NCBI GenBank assembly: GCA_002346225.1
Contig: DDYY01000026.1
Location: 1-41,250, forward strand
Origin: Bacteroidetes bacterium UBA3022
Lineage (GTDB): Bacteria; Bacteroidota; Bacteroidia; Chitinophagales; BACL12
Reading direction: 5' to 3'
Length of the DNA: 41,250 nucleotides
The notes beneath the pieces were generated by a model that was given only the letters and a program-made list of their open reading frames with translations, ran no database searches and was not told the origin of the DNA. Each line of letters starts with the position of its first letter. The first letter of the stretch is position 1. Shown piece after piece: positions 1 through 8,349 of this stretch. Position numbers and translations under genes: made by a program.

Positions 1-2048
1 CTATGGGTTATGGCGGACCTCATGCTGCCTACTTTGCTACAAAAGATGAATTCAAAAGGGTCATTCCGGGACGTATCATTGGCGTATCGCTGGACAGGCG
101 CGGCAATAATGCTATGCGCATGGCGCTGCAGACACGCGAGCAGCACATCAGAAGGGAAAAAGCAACTTCCAACATCTGTACCGCCCAGGCATTACTGGCT
201 ATCATGGCCGGGATGTATGCTACTTATCACGGTCCGAAGGGAATCAGGGCCATCGCTAACCACATTCATAGAAGCACTGTGCGTCTGGCAGGTGCGCTAA
301 CTGAAATAGGTTATACTATTATCAACAACAGCTACTTCGATACCTTAACGATTGAAGTGGGCGCTGATAGTCCTGCTATTGAAAAAGCGGCACTGGCTGC
401 CGGTATCAATCTGGGATATGAGGCAGACGGAAAAGTGCGCATTGCACTCGATGAAACCGTGAATGATAAAGATCTGCTCGATATTATAGATGTGTTCAAT
501 GGTGTGAAAGGAACGCATGTGGTGCTTGATGCAGAGCACGATGGCGGGATACCTTCCGGATTGGAAAGAACTACCGATTACCTGACGCATCCTGTTTTCA
601 ATCGCTTCAGAAGTGAAACGGAAATGATGCGTTACATCAAGCGGCTGGAAAACAAAGACCTCTCGCTCACAGGTAGCATGATTGCACTGGGTTCCTGCAC
701 CATGAAGCTCAATGCAGCCACGGAACTATTGCCGATCACCTGGCCGGAGTTTTCTGCTATGCATCCCTTTGTTCCTGTCAATCAGGCGCAGGGTTATGCC
801 GAGATATTGAGCGAATTAGAAAAAGATTTATGTGAAATAACCCGTTTCTCAGCATGCTCGCTGCAACCTAATTCAGGGGCACAAGGCGAATATGCCGGAC
901 TTATGGTGATTCGCGCTTATCACATCGATAGGGGAGATCACCACAGAGTGAAAGTTCTTATTCCTGCCTCAGCACATGGTACGAATCCTGCGAGCGGTGT
1001 TATGGCGGGCATGGAGGTGGTGGTTGTCAAGAGTGACGACAAGGGCTATGTCGATATGGATGACTTGCGCATGAAAGCGGAAGAACATAAGGATACCCTG
1101 GCGGGACTCATGGTTACCTATCCTTCCACACATGGAGTGTTTGAAGAAACCATTACGGAAATTTGTGATATAGTACATCAGAATGGCGGATTGGTATATA
1201 TGGACGGTGCAAATATGAATGCTCAGGTGGGACTGACCTCACCGGCGCATATCGGTGCCGATGTCTGTCACCTGAACCTGCATAAAACATTTGCTATTCC
1301 TCACGGCGGCGGCGGCCCTGGCATGGGACCTATCTGCGTCAACGACAAATTGGCTCCCTACCTCCCCGGACATCCCCTGGTAAAGACCGGAGGAGAGAAA
1401 GCTATTCATCCAGTAAACGCAGCTCCCTATGGCAGTGCTTCTATTCTGTTAATCTCCTATGCCTATATTAAAATGCTGGGCAGTGAGGGTTGCACAGAAT
1501 CTACAAGAGCGGCAATACTCAATGCCAATTACCTCAAGTCCCGCCTGGAAGAAGCTTACGATGTGCTTTATCTCGGCAAGTCGGGAAGAGTAGCGCATGA
1601 GTTTATTGTAGACTTCAGGAAATGGAAAAATACCATTGGTCTGGAAGTGGAAGATGTTGCTAAGCGATTGATGGACTACGGTTTTCATGCTCCCACCGTG
1701 TCCTTCCCTGTAGCAGGAACCATGATGATTGAGCCGACTGAAAGTGAAGGGCTGGAAGAGCTAGATCGTTTCTGTGAAGCGATGCTGACCATCAGGGAAG
1801 AAATTAGAGAGCTTGAAATGGGTATGGCTGATGCAGAAGACAACGTACTCAAGAATGCTCCGCATACGCTGCTGGACATTATTGATGAACCCTGGTCACA
1901 TTCGTACTCCAGAGAAAAGGCAGTTTATCCGGCCGCTTATATCTTCGGAAGAAAATTCTGGCCTTCGGTAAACAGGATCAATAACACACATGGAGACAGG
2001 AATCTCATCTGTGTCTGTCCGCCCATGGAGTCTTATATGGAAAACTAA
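1..2048 (+). CDS. gcvP: Glycine dehydrogenase (decarboxylating), P-protein; 5' end missing
   Basis: This is the PLP-dependent P-protein of the glycine cleavage system, which decarboxylates glycine and passes the aminomethyl group to the lipoyl H-protein. About 681 residues are visible. The family is usually about 950-960 residues, so roughly 270-280 N-terminal residues lie left of the window. The methionine at base 3 is internal: the motif MGYGGPHAAYFATK is normal mid-protein sequence. The C-terminal half holds the PLP-lysine motif LNLHKTFAIPHGGGGPG, with the lysine codon at 1284-1286, and the conserved SCTMKLNA and HGTNPAS stretches. The frame is intact to the TAA at 2046-2048. A strong intrinsic terminator follows at once, so the gene ends its transcript. 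Family identification is very secure. Confidence 0.97.
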   Translation, partial: MGYGGPHAAYFATKDEFKRVIPGRIIGVSLDRRGNNAMRMALQTREQHIRREKATSNICTAQALLAIMAGMYATYHGPKGIRAIANHIHRSTVRLAGALTEIGYTIINNSYFDTLTIEVGADSPAIEKAALAAGINLGYEADGKVRIALDETVNDKDLLDIIDVFNGVKGTHVVLDAEHDGGIPSGLERTTDYLTHPVFNRFRSETEMMRYIKRLENKDLSLTGSMIALGSCTMKLNAATELLPITWPEFSAMHPFVPVNQAQGYAEILSELEKDLCEITRFSACSLQPNSGAQGEYAGLMVIRAYHIDRGDHHRVKVLIPASAHGTNPASGVMAGMEVVVVKSDDKGYVDMDDLRMKAEEHKDTLAGLMVTYPSTHGVFEETITEICDIVHQNGGLVYMDGANMNAQVGLTSPAHIGADVCHLNLHKTFAIPHGGGGPGMGPICVNDKLAPYLPGHPLVKTGGEKAIHPVNAAPYGSASILLISYAYIKMLGSEGCTESTRAAILNANYLKSRLEEAYDVLYLGKSGRVAHEFIVDFRKWKNTIGLEVEDVAKRLMDYGFHAPTVSFPVAGTMMIEPTESEGLEELDRFCEAMLTIREEIRELEMGMADAEDNVLKNAPHTLLDIIDEPWSHSYSREKAVYPAAYIFGRKFWPSVNRINNTHGDRNLICVCPPMESYMEN

Positions 2049-2053
2049 TTTTC

Positions 2054-2078
2054 AACCGCCTTCGGGCGGTTTTTTTTT
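2054..2078 (+). terminator. Rho-independent terminator of gcvP
   Basis: A 7-bp stem AACCGCC / GGCGGTT with a stable TTCG tetraloop (2061-2064) is followed by a run of T to 2078. It starts 6 bases after the gcvP stop codon. Confidence 0.93.
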
Positions 2079-2138
2079 GGGATGCATCTATTTCTGCAAA
2101 GGGTGACTTTTGTTATGTATACAGCGCTTTTAGCTGTT

Positions 2139-2146
2139 TACTTTTG
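2139..2146 (+). promoter_or_regulatory. Bacteroidota -7 promoter element (TACTTTTG)
   Basis: The sequence matches TAnnTTTG exactly and lies 18 bases before the ATG at 2165. It overlaps the alternative TTG start at 2144, which supports starting the downstream gene at 2165. No good -33 TTTG at 19-21 bp spacing was seen; the nearest TTTG is about 26 bp upstream. Confidence 0.6.
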
Positions 2147-2164
2147 TGGCGTAAATTAAAAAAA

Positions 2165-3454
2165 ATGAATCCCGATATCCATTACGTTTCCCCTGAGCAG
2201 GCACTGAGTAGCATTCAATCCAATCAAAAAGTTTTTCTGCACGGAAGTGCGCAAACACCTGTCGGCATAATGCCTTATCTGGCTAAGAGAAAGGATGAAC
2301 TGGAACATGTGGAGCTTTATTTTATTAGCCTCTATGGAGATATTATCCTGGATCGGCCTGAATACGATGACGCTTTCGATCTACATGCCATGTTTGTTTC
2401 CGGTAGTGTCCGCCAGGCAGTTGCAGAAGGAAGAGCAGATTATATTCCGGTTTTTTTGAGCGAAATTCCATTGCTTTTTCAACGCGATATTATTCCGCTG
2501 GATGTGGCAATTGTACAGGTATCTCCTCCCGATAAGCATGGCTATTGTTCCTTAGGTGTTTCGGTTGATATAGCCCGGACTGCTGTGAACAAGGCTAAAC
2601 ATGTTATTGCGGTGGTCAATCCGAATGTACCCCGGACACATGGAGACAGTCTGATCCACAGTACGCGCTTTGACAGCATGGTATGGATAGATGAGCCTCT
2701 GCCGGAGGTGAGCTTCAGCGAAAAAGTGGGACCGGAAGAATTGGCCATCGGACAGCATATTGCCAATCTGATTGATGATGGCAGCACCCTTCAGATGGGT
2801 ATTGGCGCTATTCCCGACGCCGTGTTGCGCTTCCTCACCAATCACAAGAACCTTGGTGCGCACACGGAAATGTTCAGTGACGGTCTGATTCCACTTTTCG
2901 AAAGCGATGTGATCAACAACCGTTTTAAAGTCATTGAACCCAACAGAACAGTAACCGGTTTTGCCGTAGGCTCCAAGAAGCTATACGATTATGTGGATGA
3001 TAATCCGGCCTTTGCTTTTCTGGATATAGACTTTGTCAATAATCCGGCGGTCATTAGCAGGAACCCAAAAGTGGTTGCCATCAATTCCTGTATCGAAGTA
3101 GACCTCACCGGTCAGGTGGTCAGTGACTCTATCGGAACACGTCAATACAGTGGGGTAGGTGGACAGATGGATTTTATCAGAGGGGCTGCAATTTGTCCGG
3201 ATGGTAAACCCATTATTGCACTGTCCTCGCGCACCAAGAAAGGGCTAAGCAGGATTGTTGCTGCGCTCAAACCCGGTGCAGGTGTCGTAACCACACGGGC
3301 CCACGTACACTATGTGGTGACAGAATACGGAGTTGCATATCTTTTCGGTAAGAATCTGCGCGACCGCGCCAAAGCGCTCATAGCTATCGCCCACCCCGAC
3401 GACAGGGAAATGTTGCATCAGGCTTGTTTCGAAAGATTTAAAATTTTCGCCTGA
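2165..3454 (+). CDS. Acetyl-CoA hydrolase/transferase family protein (4-hydroxybutyrate CoA-transferase-like)
   Basis: A 429-residue cytosolic enzyme of the class I CoA-transferase superfamily, which moves CoA between an acyl-CoA and a carboxylate through a glutamyl-CoA intermediate. The diagnostic motifs are GIGAIPDAVL, then HTEMFSDG with the presumed catalytic Glu at residue 235, then GVGGQMDFIRGA, and a C-terminal VTTRAHVHYVVTEYG block. The order and length fit the acetate/4-hydroxybutyrate CoA-transferase group; whether it acts as a hydrolase or a transferase, and on which acid, cannot be read from sequence. The ATG at 2165 is preferred over an in-frame TTG at 2144 because the TTG lies inside the promoter motif. 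The gene stands alone between the gcvP terminator and a convergent response regulator gene 16 bases away. Confidence 0.9.
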   Translation: MNPDIHYVSPEQALSSIQSNQKVFLHGSAQTPVGIMPYLAKRKDELEHVELYFISLYGDIILDRPEYDDAFDLHAMFVSGSVRQAVAEGRADYIPVFLSEIPLLFQRDIIPLDVAIVQVSPPDKHGYCSLGVSVDIARTAVNKAKHVIAVVNPNVPRTHGDSLIHSTRFDSMVWIDEPLPEVSFSEKVGPEELAIGQHIANLIDDGSTLQMGIGAIPDAVLRFLTNHKNLGAHTEMFSDGLIPLFESDVINNRFKVIEPNRTVTGFAVGSKKLYDYVDDNPAFAFLDIDFVNNPAVISRNPKVVAINSCIEVDLTGQVVSDSIGTRQYSGVGGQMDFIRGAAICPDGKPIIALSSRTKKGLSRIVAALKPGAGVVTTRAHVHYVVTEYGVAYLFGKNLRDRAKALIAIAHPDDREMLHQACFERFKIFA

Positions 3455-3470
3455 TAGCCTTTCAGGATGG

Positions 3471-3848
3471 TCAGGGCTGAGCCCTTATGATTGTTTCGAT
3501 ACGATCGAATGCGTCCTGACCTTTCACCACGTATTCAAGAGCACCCTTCACAATGGTTTGAACGGCTTTGCCGTATTGCTCCTGTGAGGAAAGCATGATA
3601 ACAGTGATGTGTTTGTCGATCTTTTTTATTTCCTGTAAGATCTCCATACCATTCGCGGCATCCGGTTCAATGGTATTGAGATAATAGTCCAGAATGATAA
3701 CATCAGGATGCTGGTCTAAGGCCTTCAAACACTCTTCGCCAGTGGGATAAAGTTGTACTGTATAATTCGGATTCGATGACAGGCGATCGAATAACATGCC
3801 GGATAGCATTTCATCATCGTCAACAATAAATATTAGCTTTTCTTTCAT
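3471..3848 (-). CDS. Single-domain response regulator (CheY-like)
   Basis: A 125-residue receiver domain with no output domain. The acidic pocket is DDDE near residues 9-12, the phospho-acceptor is Asp54 in the stretch IILDYYLN, the conserved Ser/Thr region is MLSSQE, and the conserved lysine is in EYVVKGQDA. It begins 10 bases after the stop codon of the hybrid kinase, so the two are almost certainly co-transcribed and the regulator is a likely final phosphate acceptor of that kinase. The reading frame is open further upstream, but that part overlaps the end of the kinase gene and is not receiver-like, so the ATG at 3848 is chosen. The missing output domain suggests signalling by protein-protein contact. 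Confidence 0.92.
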   Translation of the reverse strand: MKEKLIFIVDDDEMLSGMLFDRLSSNPNYTVQLYPTGEECLKALDQHPDVIILDYYLNTIEPDAANGMEILQEIKKIDKHITVIMLSSQEQYGKAVQTIVKGALEYVVKGQDAFDRIETIIRAQP

Positions 3849-3858
3849 GTTGGTTAGA

Positions 3859-5889
3859 TTATTGTAGGTTTTCTTTTTGAATGACAAGTTCATTAAGTGC
3901 CAGCTCACAGGTATGGATATATGCAGCCACCAGCTGCTGCAGTGTTGCATCGGGTGTGTTGTTTCTCAATGCACGCTCAATGTTTTCAGCCATTTCCAGG
4001 GTATTGTCCATGCCCATTAATTTCAGATGACCTTTCATGGAATGAACGGTAAGTCCAAGTTTTTCTAAGTTGTTTTCCTGCTGCGCTGTCTTCAAGTGGT
4101 TGATATTGTTGACCGTCGCTTTTTCGAACAAACCTGCGTATTTCTTCACTCTTTCCATATCCCCTTCGCAGAATTGGATAAGGAAGTCCATGCTGAAATC
4201 TGTTGTATGCTCTGCGGTATCGGTTGCCTCCTGCATTGCTTCAACGGGCTTGTCATCGCCGGTGTACTGATAAAACCGCGACAGTGTTTTCAGCAACTTT
4301 TCCAGTTCGAAAGGCTTGGGGATTACAGCATTCATTCCGGCATCAATACATTGGCGGATATCAGATTGCAGAACGCTGGCTGTCAATGCCAGAATAGGAA
4401 TATCACACTTTGGAGCTGGAAAGGTCGTTCGGATTTTTCTGCAAGCTTCCATACCATCCATTTCAGGCATCTGATTGTCCATCAGAATCATATTGTAATC
4501 GTTCTTTGAAAGGAAATCAAGTACTTCCAATCCTGTTTCAGCCATATCAATATGAATGCCCTCAACTGCTCCTTCGAGCGTGTCCTGAATAACAATCTGA
4601 TTGAACATATTGTCTTCGGCAATCAACACACGCAATCCTTTTAATGCCGAAAAGTCAAGCACCTTTTCTTTAACAACAGATTCCATTTCAGCAGCTGTTG
4701 GAATGGTATAGGGAATAGTAAATGAAAAGGCTGAACCTTCTCCGTCCTTGCTGGTCACCTGCATGCTTCCACCTTGCAGCTCTACCAGTGTTTTTGATAT
4801 GGAAAGACCAAGACCTGTGCCGCCATATTTCCGAGAAGTGCTGGCATCCACTTGTTGAAAGGCATTGAATAGCAACTCTACCTTATCGGCCGGAATACCT
4901 ATTCCCGTGTCTTTGACGGTAAAACGCAGGGTGTTGCTGGCCTGGTCTTCATTGGTAACAATGATATCTACACGTCCTTTGTCAGTGAATTTTATGGCAT
5001 TGCCACATAAGTTTATAAGTATTTGTATCAACCTCGAGGGGTCTCCCTTTAAAGCACCGGGTACGCCGTCTTCTATTTTATAATTGAAGTGAAGTCCTTT
5101 TTCCTCTGCTTTGAAACGAAGCGTATCATATACCTGCTCAAGTTGTGCTTCGAGTTGAAAAGGAATGGTTTCCAATTCCATTTTACCTGCCTCCAGCTTA
5201 CTTAAGTCGAGAATGTCGTTGATGATGACCAGCAGGTTTTCGGAGGAGCGCTGTATGGCTTTAAGGTATTTTTCCTGCTTTGCATTAAGGGGGGTGTCGA
5301 GGGTAAGATTGGTCATTCCCAGAACGGTATTCATGGGCGTTCTGATTTCATGGCTCATATTCGCCAGGAACTGATCCTTAAACTGCTGTGTGATGCGCAG
5401 TTCATCCAGTGTTTGATTTAATTCCCGCGTTCTTTCCTCCACCTGTTGTTGCAACAAGGCCTCTCTGCTATGCGCCTCTTTCATGGCGGCATCGTTCGAA
5501 TGGCGCAACCTGTTCATGGTAATGGAGAAGATATTGAAAGCAATTTGCGGATACTTATGGGCAATATCGAAAAACTGCTCGGGAAGAAATTCTACGGTAG
5601 AAATAGTGGTGCGAGCTGTGGTAGTAGCCGTTGCGGTGCTGCTGGCCAGAAAACTCTCACCCATAATGGCAAGCGGACCAAGCTCAGCTAATAGTACATC
5701 CTCCGAATAAATTCCTACGGTTCCTGAACGGATGATGAACAATGCTTTGGGTATTTCATCTTTTTGTATCAGCGTGGTACCGGCAGGGTAGGTAGCGGTT
5801 ACTGCATAGCTTAAAATCTCATCTATTACAGCGCGGTCCATTTCCAGAAATAGCTGGCATTGATACAGTGTGTTATCAGAGCTGGTCAT
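3859..5889 (-). CDS. Cytosolic hybrid histidine kinase: CRP-like domain, HisKA, HATPase, receiver, HPt
   Basis: A 676-residue single-chain phosphorelay without membrane segments. In order: a cyclic-nucleotide-binding-like beta-barrel (about residues 10-130), a coiled coil ending EERTRELNQTLDEL (about 140-165), HisKA with His180 in the MSHEIRTP motif, HATPase with N box INLCGNAIKF, G1 box DTGIGIP and G2 box GGTGLGLSIS, a receiver with Asp471 in LMDNQMPEMDG, and a C-terminal HPt with His616 in VHSMKGHLKLMG. The N-terminal domain keeps the Gly-Glu of the phosphate-binding cassette but seems to lack its arginine. The ATG at 5889 is chosen; a 40-residue upstream extension would overlap the methyltransferase gene. 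The response regulator gene follows after 10 bases. Known: phosphate should pass His-Asp-His to an external receiver. Inferred: that receiver is the neighbour. Confidence 0.93.
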   Translation of the reverse strand: MTSSDNTLYQCQLFLEMDRAVIDEILSYAVTATYPAGTTLIQKDEIPKALFIIRSGTVGIYSEDVLLAELGPLAIMGESFLASSTATATTTARTTISTVEFLPEQFFDIAHKYPQIAFNIFSITMNRLRHSNDAAMKEAHSREALLQQQVEERTRELNQTLDELRITQQFKDQFLANMSHEIRTPMNTVLGMTNLTLDTPLNAKQEKYLKAIQRSSENLLVIINDILDLSKLEAGKMELETIPFQLEAQLEQVYDTLRFKAEEKGLHFNYKIEDGVPGALKGDPSRLIQILINLCGNAIKFTDKGRVDIIVTNEDQASNTLRFTVKDTGIGIPADKVELLFNAFQQVDASTSRKYGGTGLGLSISKTLVELQGGSMQVTSKDGEGSAFSFTIPYTIPTAAEMESVVKEKVLDFSALKGLRVLIAEDNMFNQIVIQDTLEGAVEGIHIDMAETGLEVLDFLSKNDYNMILMDNQMPEMDGMEACRKIRTTFPAPKCDIPILALTASVLQSDIRQCIDAGMNAVIPKPFELEKLLKTLSRFYQYTGDDKPVEAMQEATDTAEHTTDFSMDFLIQFCEGDMERVKKYAGLFEKATVNNINHLKTAQQENNLEKLGLTVHSMKGHLKLMGMDNTLEMAENIERALRNNTPDATLQQLVAAYIHTCELALNELVIQKENLQ

Positions 5890-5978
5890 GGTTGTTTCGT
5901 GCCTATTGAATAGGTATGGATAAAAATAACAACTTAAGGTCTTAATCACCTTGTTTTTAGACAGAAAAGGAGGAATAC

Positions 5979-6770
5979 TTATGGAGATTGAGCCAATATG
6001 CTGTAACACATAGGGATTTTAGCTTTCAGATGCTGTATCCTGAATTTACCACTTTCGAATTCTATGGTGTTGGCAAAGCAATTATGAGGACTGTAATCGT
6101 ATTCTTTCAAAGACCTTAGGAAGAGTCCTGCCGCGGTCAACGCTTCCACCACATCACCTATGCCGTGATTCCAGCTATAGGAAGTGCCCGTGGTAAGTTT
6201 AGCATCAGCCGCATAGGTCTGCTCTGTTTGCTCAATAATGGGTTCCTGGCTGCTGTAGTCGTAAATCAATTCCCGGAACTGATCATCGAACATCCATACA
6301 ACCGGATGGAATTCAGCAAGCACCAACCGGCCACCGGGTTTTAAAAAGCGGGCAACAGTTTGAGCCCACCGTGTTAAGTCTGGTAACCATCCCAATACAC
6401 CAAAGGTGGTGTACACCATATCGAATTTTTCATCCAGTTGCTGGTGCAGGGAATACACATCCGATTCAATAAAACGGACATGGGTTCCTGCCATATCATT
6501 TAATTTTTTCGCCAGTTCAATGGCCGTAGTAGAGAAGTCGACACCGGTAACTATCGCACCTCTCTTTTCGAGAGAAATGCTGTCTTGGCCAAAGTGACAC
6601 TGCAGATGTAAAATCTGCTTATCGGTTACATCGCCAATAAGTTCTTTCTCCAGCGCCTTCAGGGAATCCGTATTTCGGAGAAAGCCCTCTACATCGTAAA
6701 AGGAGGAATTAAAATGTACCGGTGCTCTGTTATTCCACAACTCCCGGTTTTTTATAAGGTAGTCGCTCAT
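5979..6770 (-). CDS. Class I SAM-dependent methyltransferase
   Basis: A 263-residue Rossmann-fold methyltransferase. Motif I is the variant ILHLQCHFGQDSISL in place of the usual LDLGCGTG, which is typical of one Methyltransf_11/25 subgroup. Next come GVDFSTTAIELAKK (the acidic residue binding the SAM ribose), the motif II/III region YTTFGVLGWLPD, and FLKPGGRLVLAEFHP. The substrate is unknown. The start codon lies 1 base after the stop of the upstream SLC13 transporter gene, so translation of the two is very likely coupled. The gene ends 89 bases before the hybrid kinase start. The annotation is firm for the fold and open for the substrate. Confidence 0.88.
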   Translation of the reverse strand: MSDYLIKNRELWNNRAPVHFNSSFYDVEGFLRNTDSLKALEKELIGDVTDKQILHLQCHFGQDSISLEKRGAIVTGVDFSTTAIELAKKLNDMAGTHVRFIESDVYSLHQQLDEKFDMVYTTFGVLGWLPDLTRWAQTVARFLKPGGRLVLAEFHPVVWMFDDQFRELIYDYSSQEPIIEQTEQTYAADAKLTTGTSYSWNHGIGDVVEALTAAGLFLRSLKEYDYSPHNCFANTIEFESGKFRIQHLKAKIPMCYSILAQSP

Positions 6771-6771
6771 A

Positions 6772-8211
6772 TTAAAATATAACAGGTAACAACCATTTGC
6801 ACAGTATTACTATGACCAATACAGAAAGCAAATTCAGGTAGATTCCAGTTTTTACCATTTGATTCACCTTGACATGTCCACTGGCAAAAACAATGGCATT
6901 GGGCGGTGTAGCCATGGGCAGCATAAAGGCACAGCTGGAAGCAATAGTGACTGGGATTAATAATTCGATGAGCGGAATTTGAAATCCCCCTGCAATACCT
7001 GCTACCACCGGAATAAATATGGTCACCAGCGCTACATTGCTCATGAGTTCTGTCATGAATAACATGACAAAAACCAATATCAATAATAGGAATATTTCGG
7101 TAAGTCCGGAATAGGATGATATGGCCGACCCGATGGCATCGATGATACCCGATTCCGACATGCTGTCTGCGAGTGCCAGACCTCCCCCGAAAAGTATTAA
7201 AATGCCCCAGGGCAATTTTTTGGTATCCTCCCAGTCCAGAATAAAACTCCCTTTCTTCCAGTTCAAAGGCAGGGTAAATAGGAGTACTCCTGCGAGCATG
7301 CTGATACCTGTATCTGAAAGTGGAATCATGGGCAGCCATATATTCAGCTGGGTGCGGAAAATCCAAAGCAACATGGCCAGCATAAATATAGCCAGCACCT
7401 GTTTTTCCTCCCTGTTGAGTACCCCCAGTCTGGACAGCTCTTTTTCTATCACCGTTTTTCCCGAGGCGCGGCCCTGTAAGCGATTGGGGTATAGCCATTT
7501 TACCAATACCACATATAGAATGGCCAGCATTACGATGGAGAAAGGCAGGCCAATGGTCATCCACTGTAAAAAGGAAATCTCTATATCATAGGTGGCCTCC
7601 AGAAATCCAATCAGCACCATGTTGGGCGGTGTTCCGATAATCGTGGCAACACCTCCAATATTGGCTGCGTAGGCAATACCCAGCATAATGCTTAAGGCAA
7701 AGTTCTTATCGTTCGAGGTGAACCCGTCTTCATCGTGTTGCAACATTTCTACAACGGATAAGGCAATGGGTAGCATAACAAGCGTAGTGGCGGTATTGCT
7801 GATCCACATGCTCAGGAGGGCGGTGGCAATCATGAATCCCAACACCACCATATCCGGACTGGTGCCGGTCAATTGAATAACCTTTAGCGCAATTCTGCGG
7901 TGGAGCTGCACCTTTTCCATCGCTAGGGCAATAATGAAGCCCCCGAAGAACAGAAAAATGATGGGATTGCCATACGCCGCTGATACCGATTTCATATCTG
8001 CTACCCCCAACAATGGGAAAAAGGCCAGTGGCAACAGGGCGGTGACAGAAATAGATACTGCCTCGGTAATCCACCAGACAACCATCCATATCGCGACAGC
8101 CAATACCTTATCGGCATCGGGTGACAGCATACCGCCAGGCAGCAAAAGTGCTGCTGCACAAAGCAGTGGGCCTGCTAATAACCCTATCTTTTTGATATTA
8201 CTGCCGGCCAT
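6772..8211 (-). CDS. SLC13/DASS family sodium-coupled anion symporter
   Basis: A 479-residue polytopic inner-membrane protein of the divalent anion:sodium symporter family, which imports di- and tricarboxylates (succinate, malate, citrate) or sulfate with Na+. The first half holds the SNT signature in SMWISNTATTLVMLP, and the second half the matching repeat in TELMSNVALVTIFIPV, where the third position is Val. The early stretch VVWWITEAVSISVTALLP and the late FMLPMATPPNAIVFASG are family hallmarks. Length matches the family. It is first in a minus-strand run with the methyltransferase, kinase and regulator genes. A near match to the -7 promoter element (TAAACTTG) occurs 7 bases before the ATG. 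Substrate choice cannot be read, though dicarboxylate is the likeliest. Confidence 0.92.
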   Translation of the reverse strand: MAGSNIKKIGLLAGPLLCAAALLLPGGMLSPDADKVLAVAIWMVVWWITEAVSISVTALLPLAFFPLLGVADMKSVSAAYGNPIIFLFFGGFIIALAMEKVQLHRRIALKVIQLTGTSPDMVVLGFMIATALLSMWISNTATTLVMLPIALSVVEMLQHDEDGFTSNDKNFALSIMLGIAYAANIGGVATIIGTPPNMVLIGFLEATYDIEISFLQWMTIGLPFSIVMLAILYVVLVKWLYPNRLQGRASGKTVIEKELSRLGVLNREEKQVLAIFMLAMLLWIFRTQLNIWLPMIPLSDTGISMLAGVLLFTLPLNWKKGSFILDWEDTKKLPWGILILFGGGLALADSMSESGIIDAIGSAISSYSGLTEIFLLLILVFVMLFMTELMSNVALVTIFIPVVAGIAGGFQIPLIELLIPVTIASSCAFMLPMATPPNAIVFASGHVKVNQMVKTGIYLNLLSVLVIVILCKWLLPVIF

Positions 8212-8325
8212 TTGCCAACAAGTTTACTATTTATTTGCGACTGGTGAAATGGAAACGCGAGTGGAATAGGAGCATGCCGGAAGCGTTCTATCCGGTCGAT
8301 GTCCATTTATACTGCCTAAATTCTT

Positions 8326-8333
8326 TAAGTTTG
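8326..8333 (+). promoter_or_regulatory. Bacteroidota -7 promoter element (TAAGTTTG)
   Basis: An exact TAnnTTTG match 16 bases before the ATG of the deoxyhypusine-synthase-like gene, in the 138-base divergent region between it and the SLC13 gene. No convincing -33 TTTG was seen. Confidence 0.6.
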
Positions 8334-8349
8334 CTGAAAATATTATACC

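Noticed and set aside
3473..3485. Inverted repeat AGGGCT-G-AGCCCT between the CoA-transferase and response regulator genes
   Set aside because: A one-base loop, no T-tract, and it lies within the regulator coding sequence; not a credible terminator.
5890..6009. 40-residue N-terminal extension of the hybrid kinase
   Set aside because: It overlaps the methyltransferase 3' end and is not part of the CRP-like domain; the ATG at 5889 gives a normal start.
6767..7564. 265-residue alternative frame on the minus strand within the SLC13 gene
   Set aside because: Out of frame with the clearly conserved transporter; His/Arg-rich translation typical of a shadow frame.
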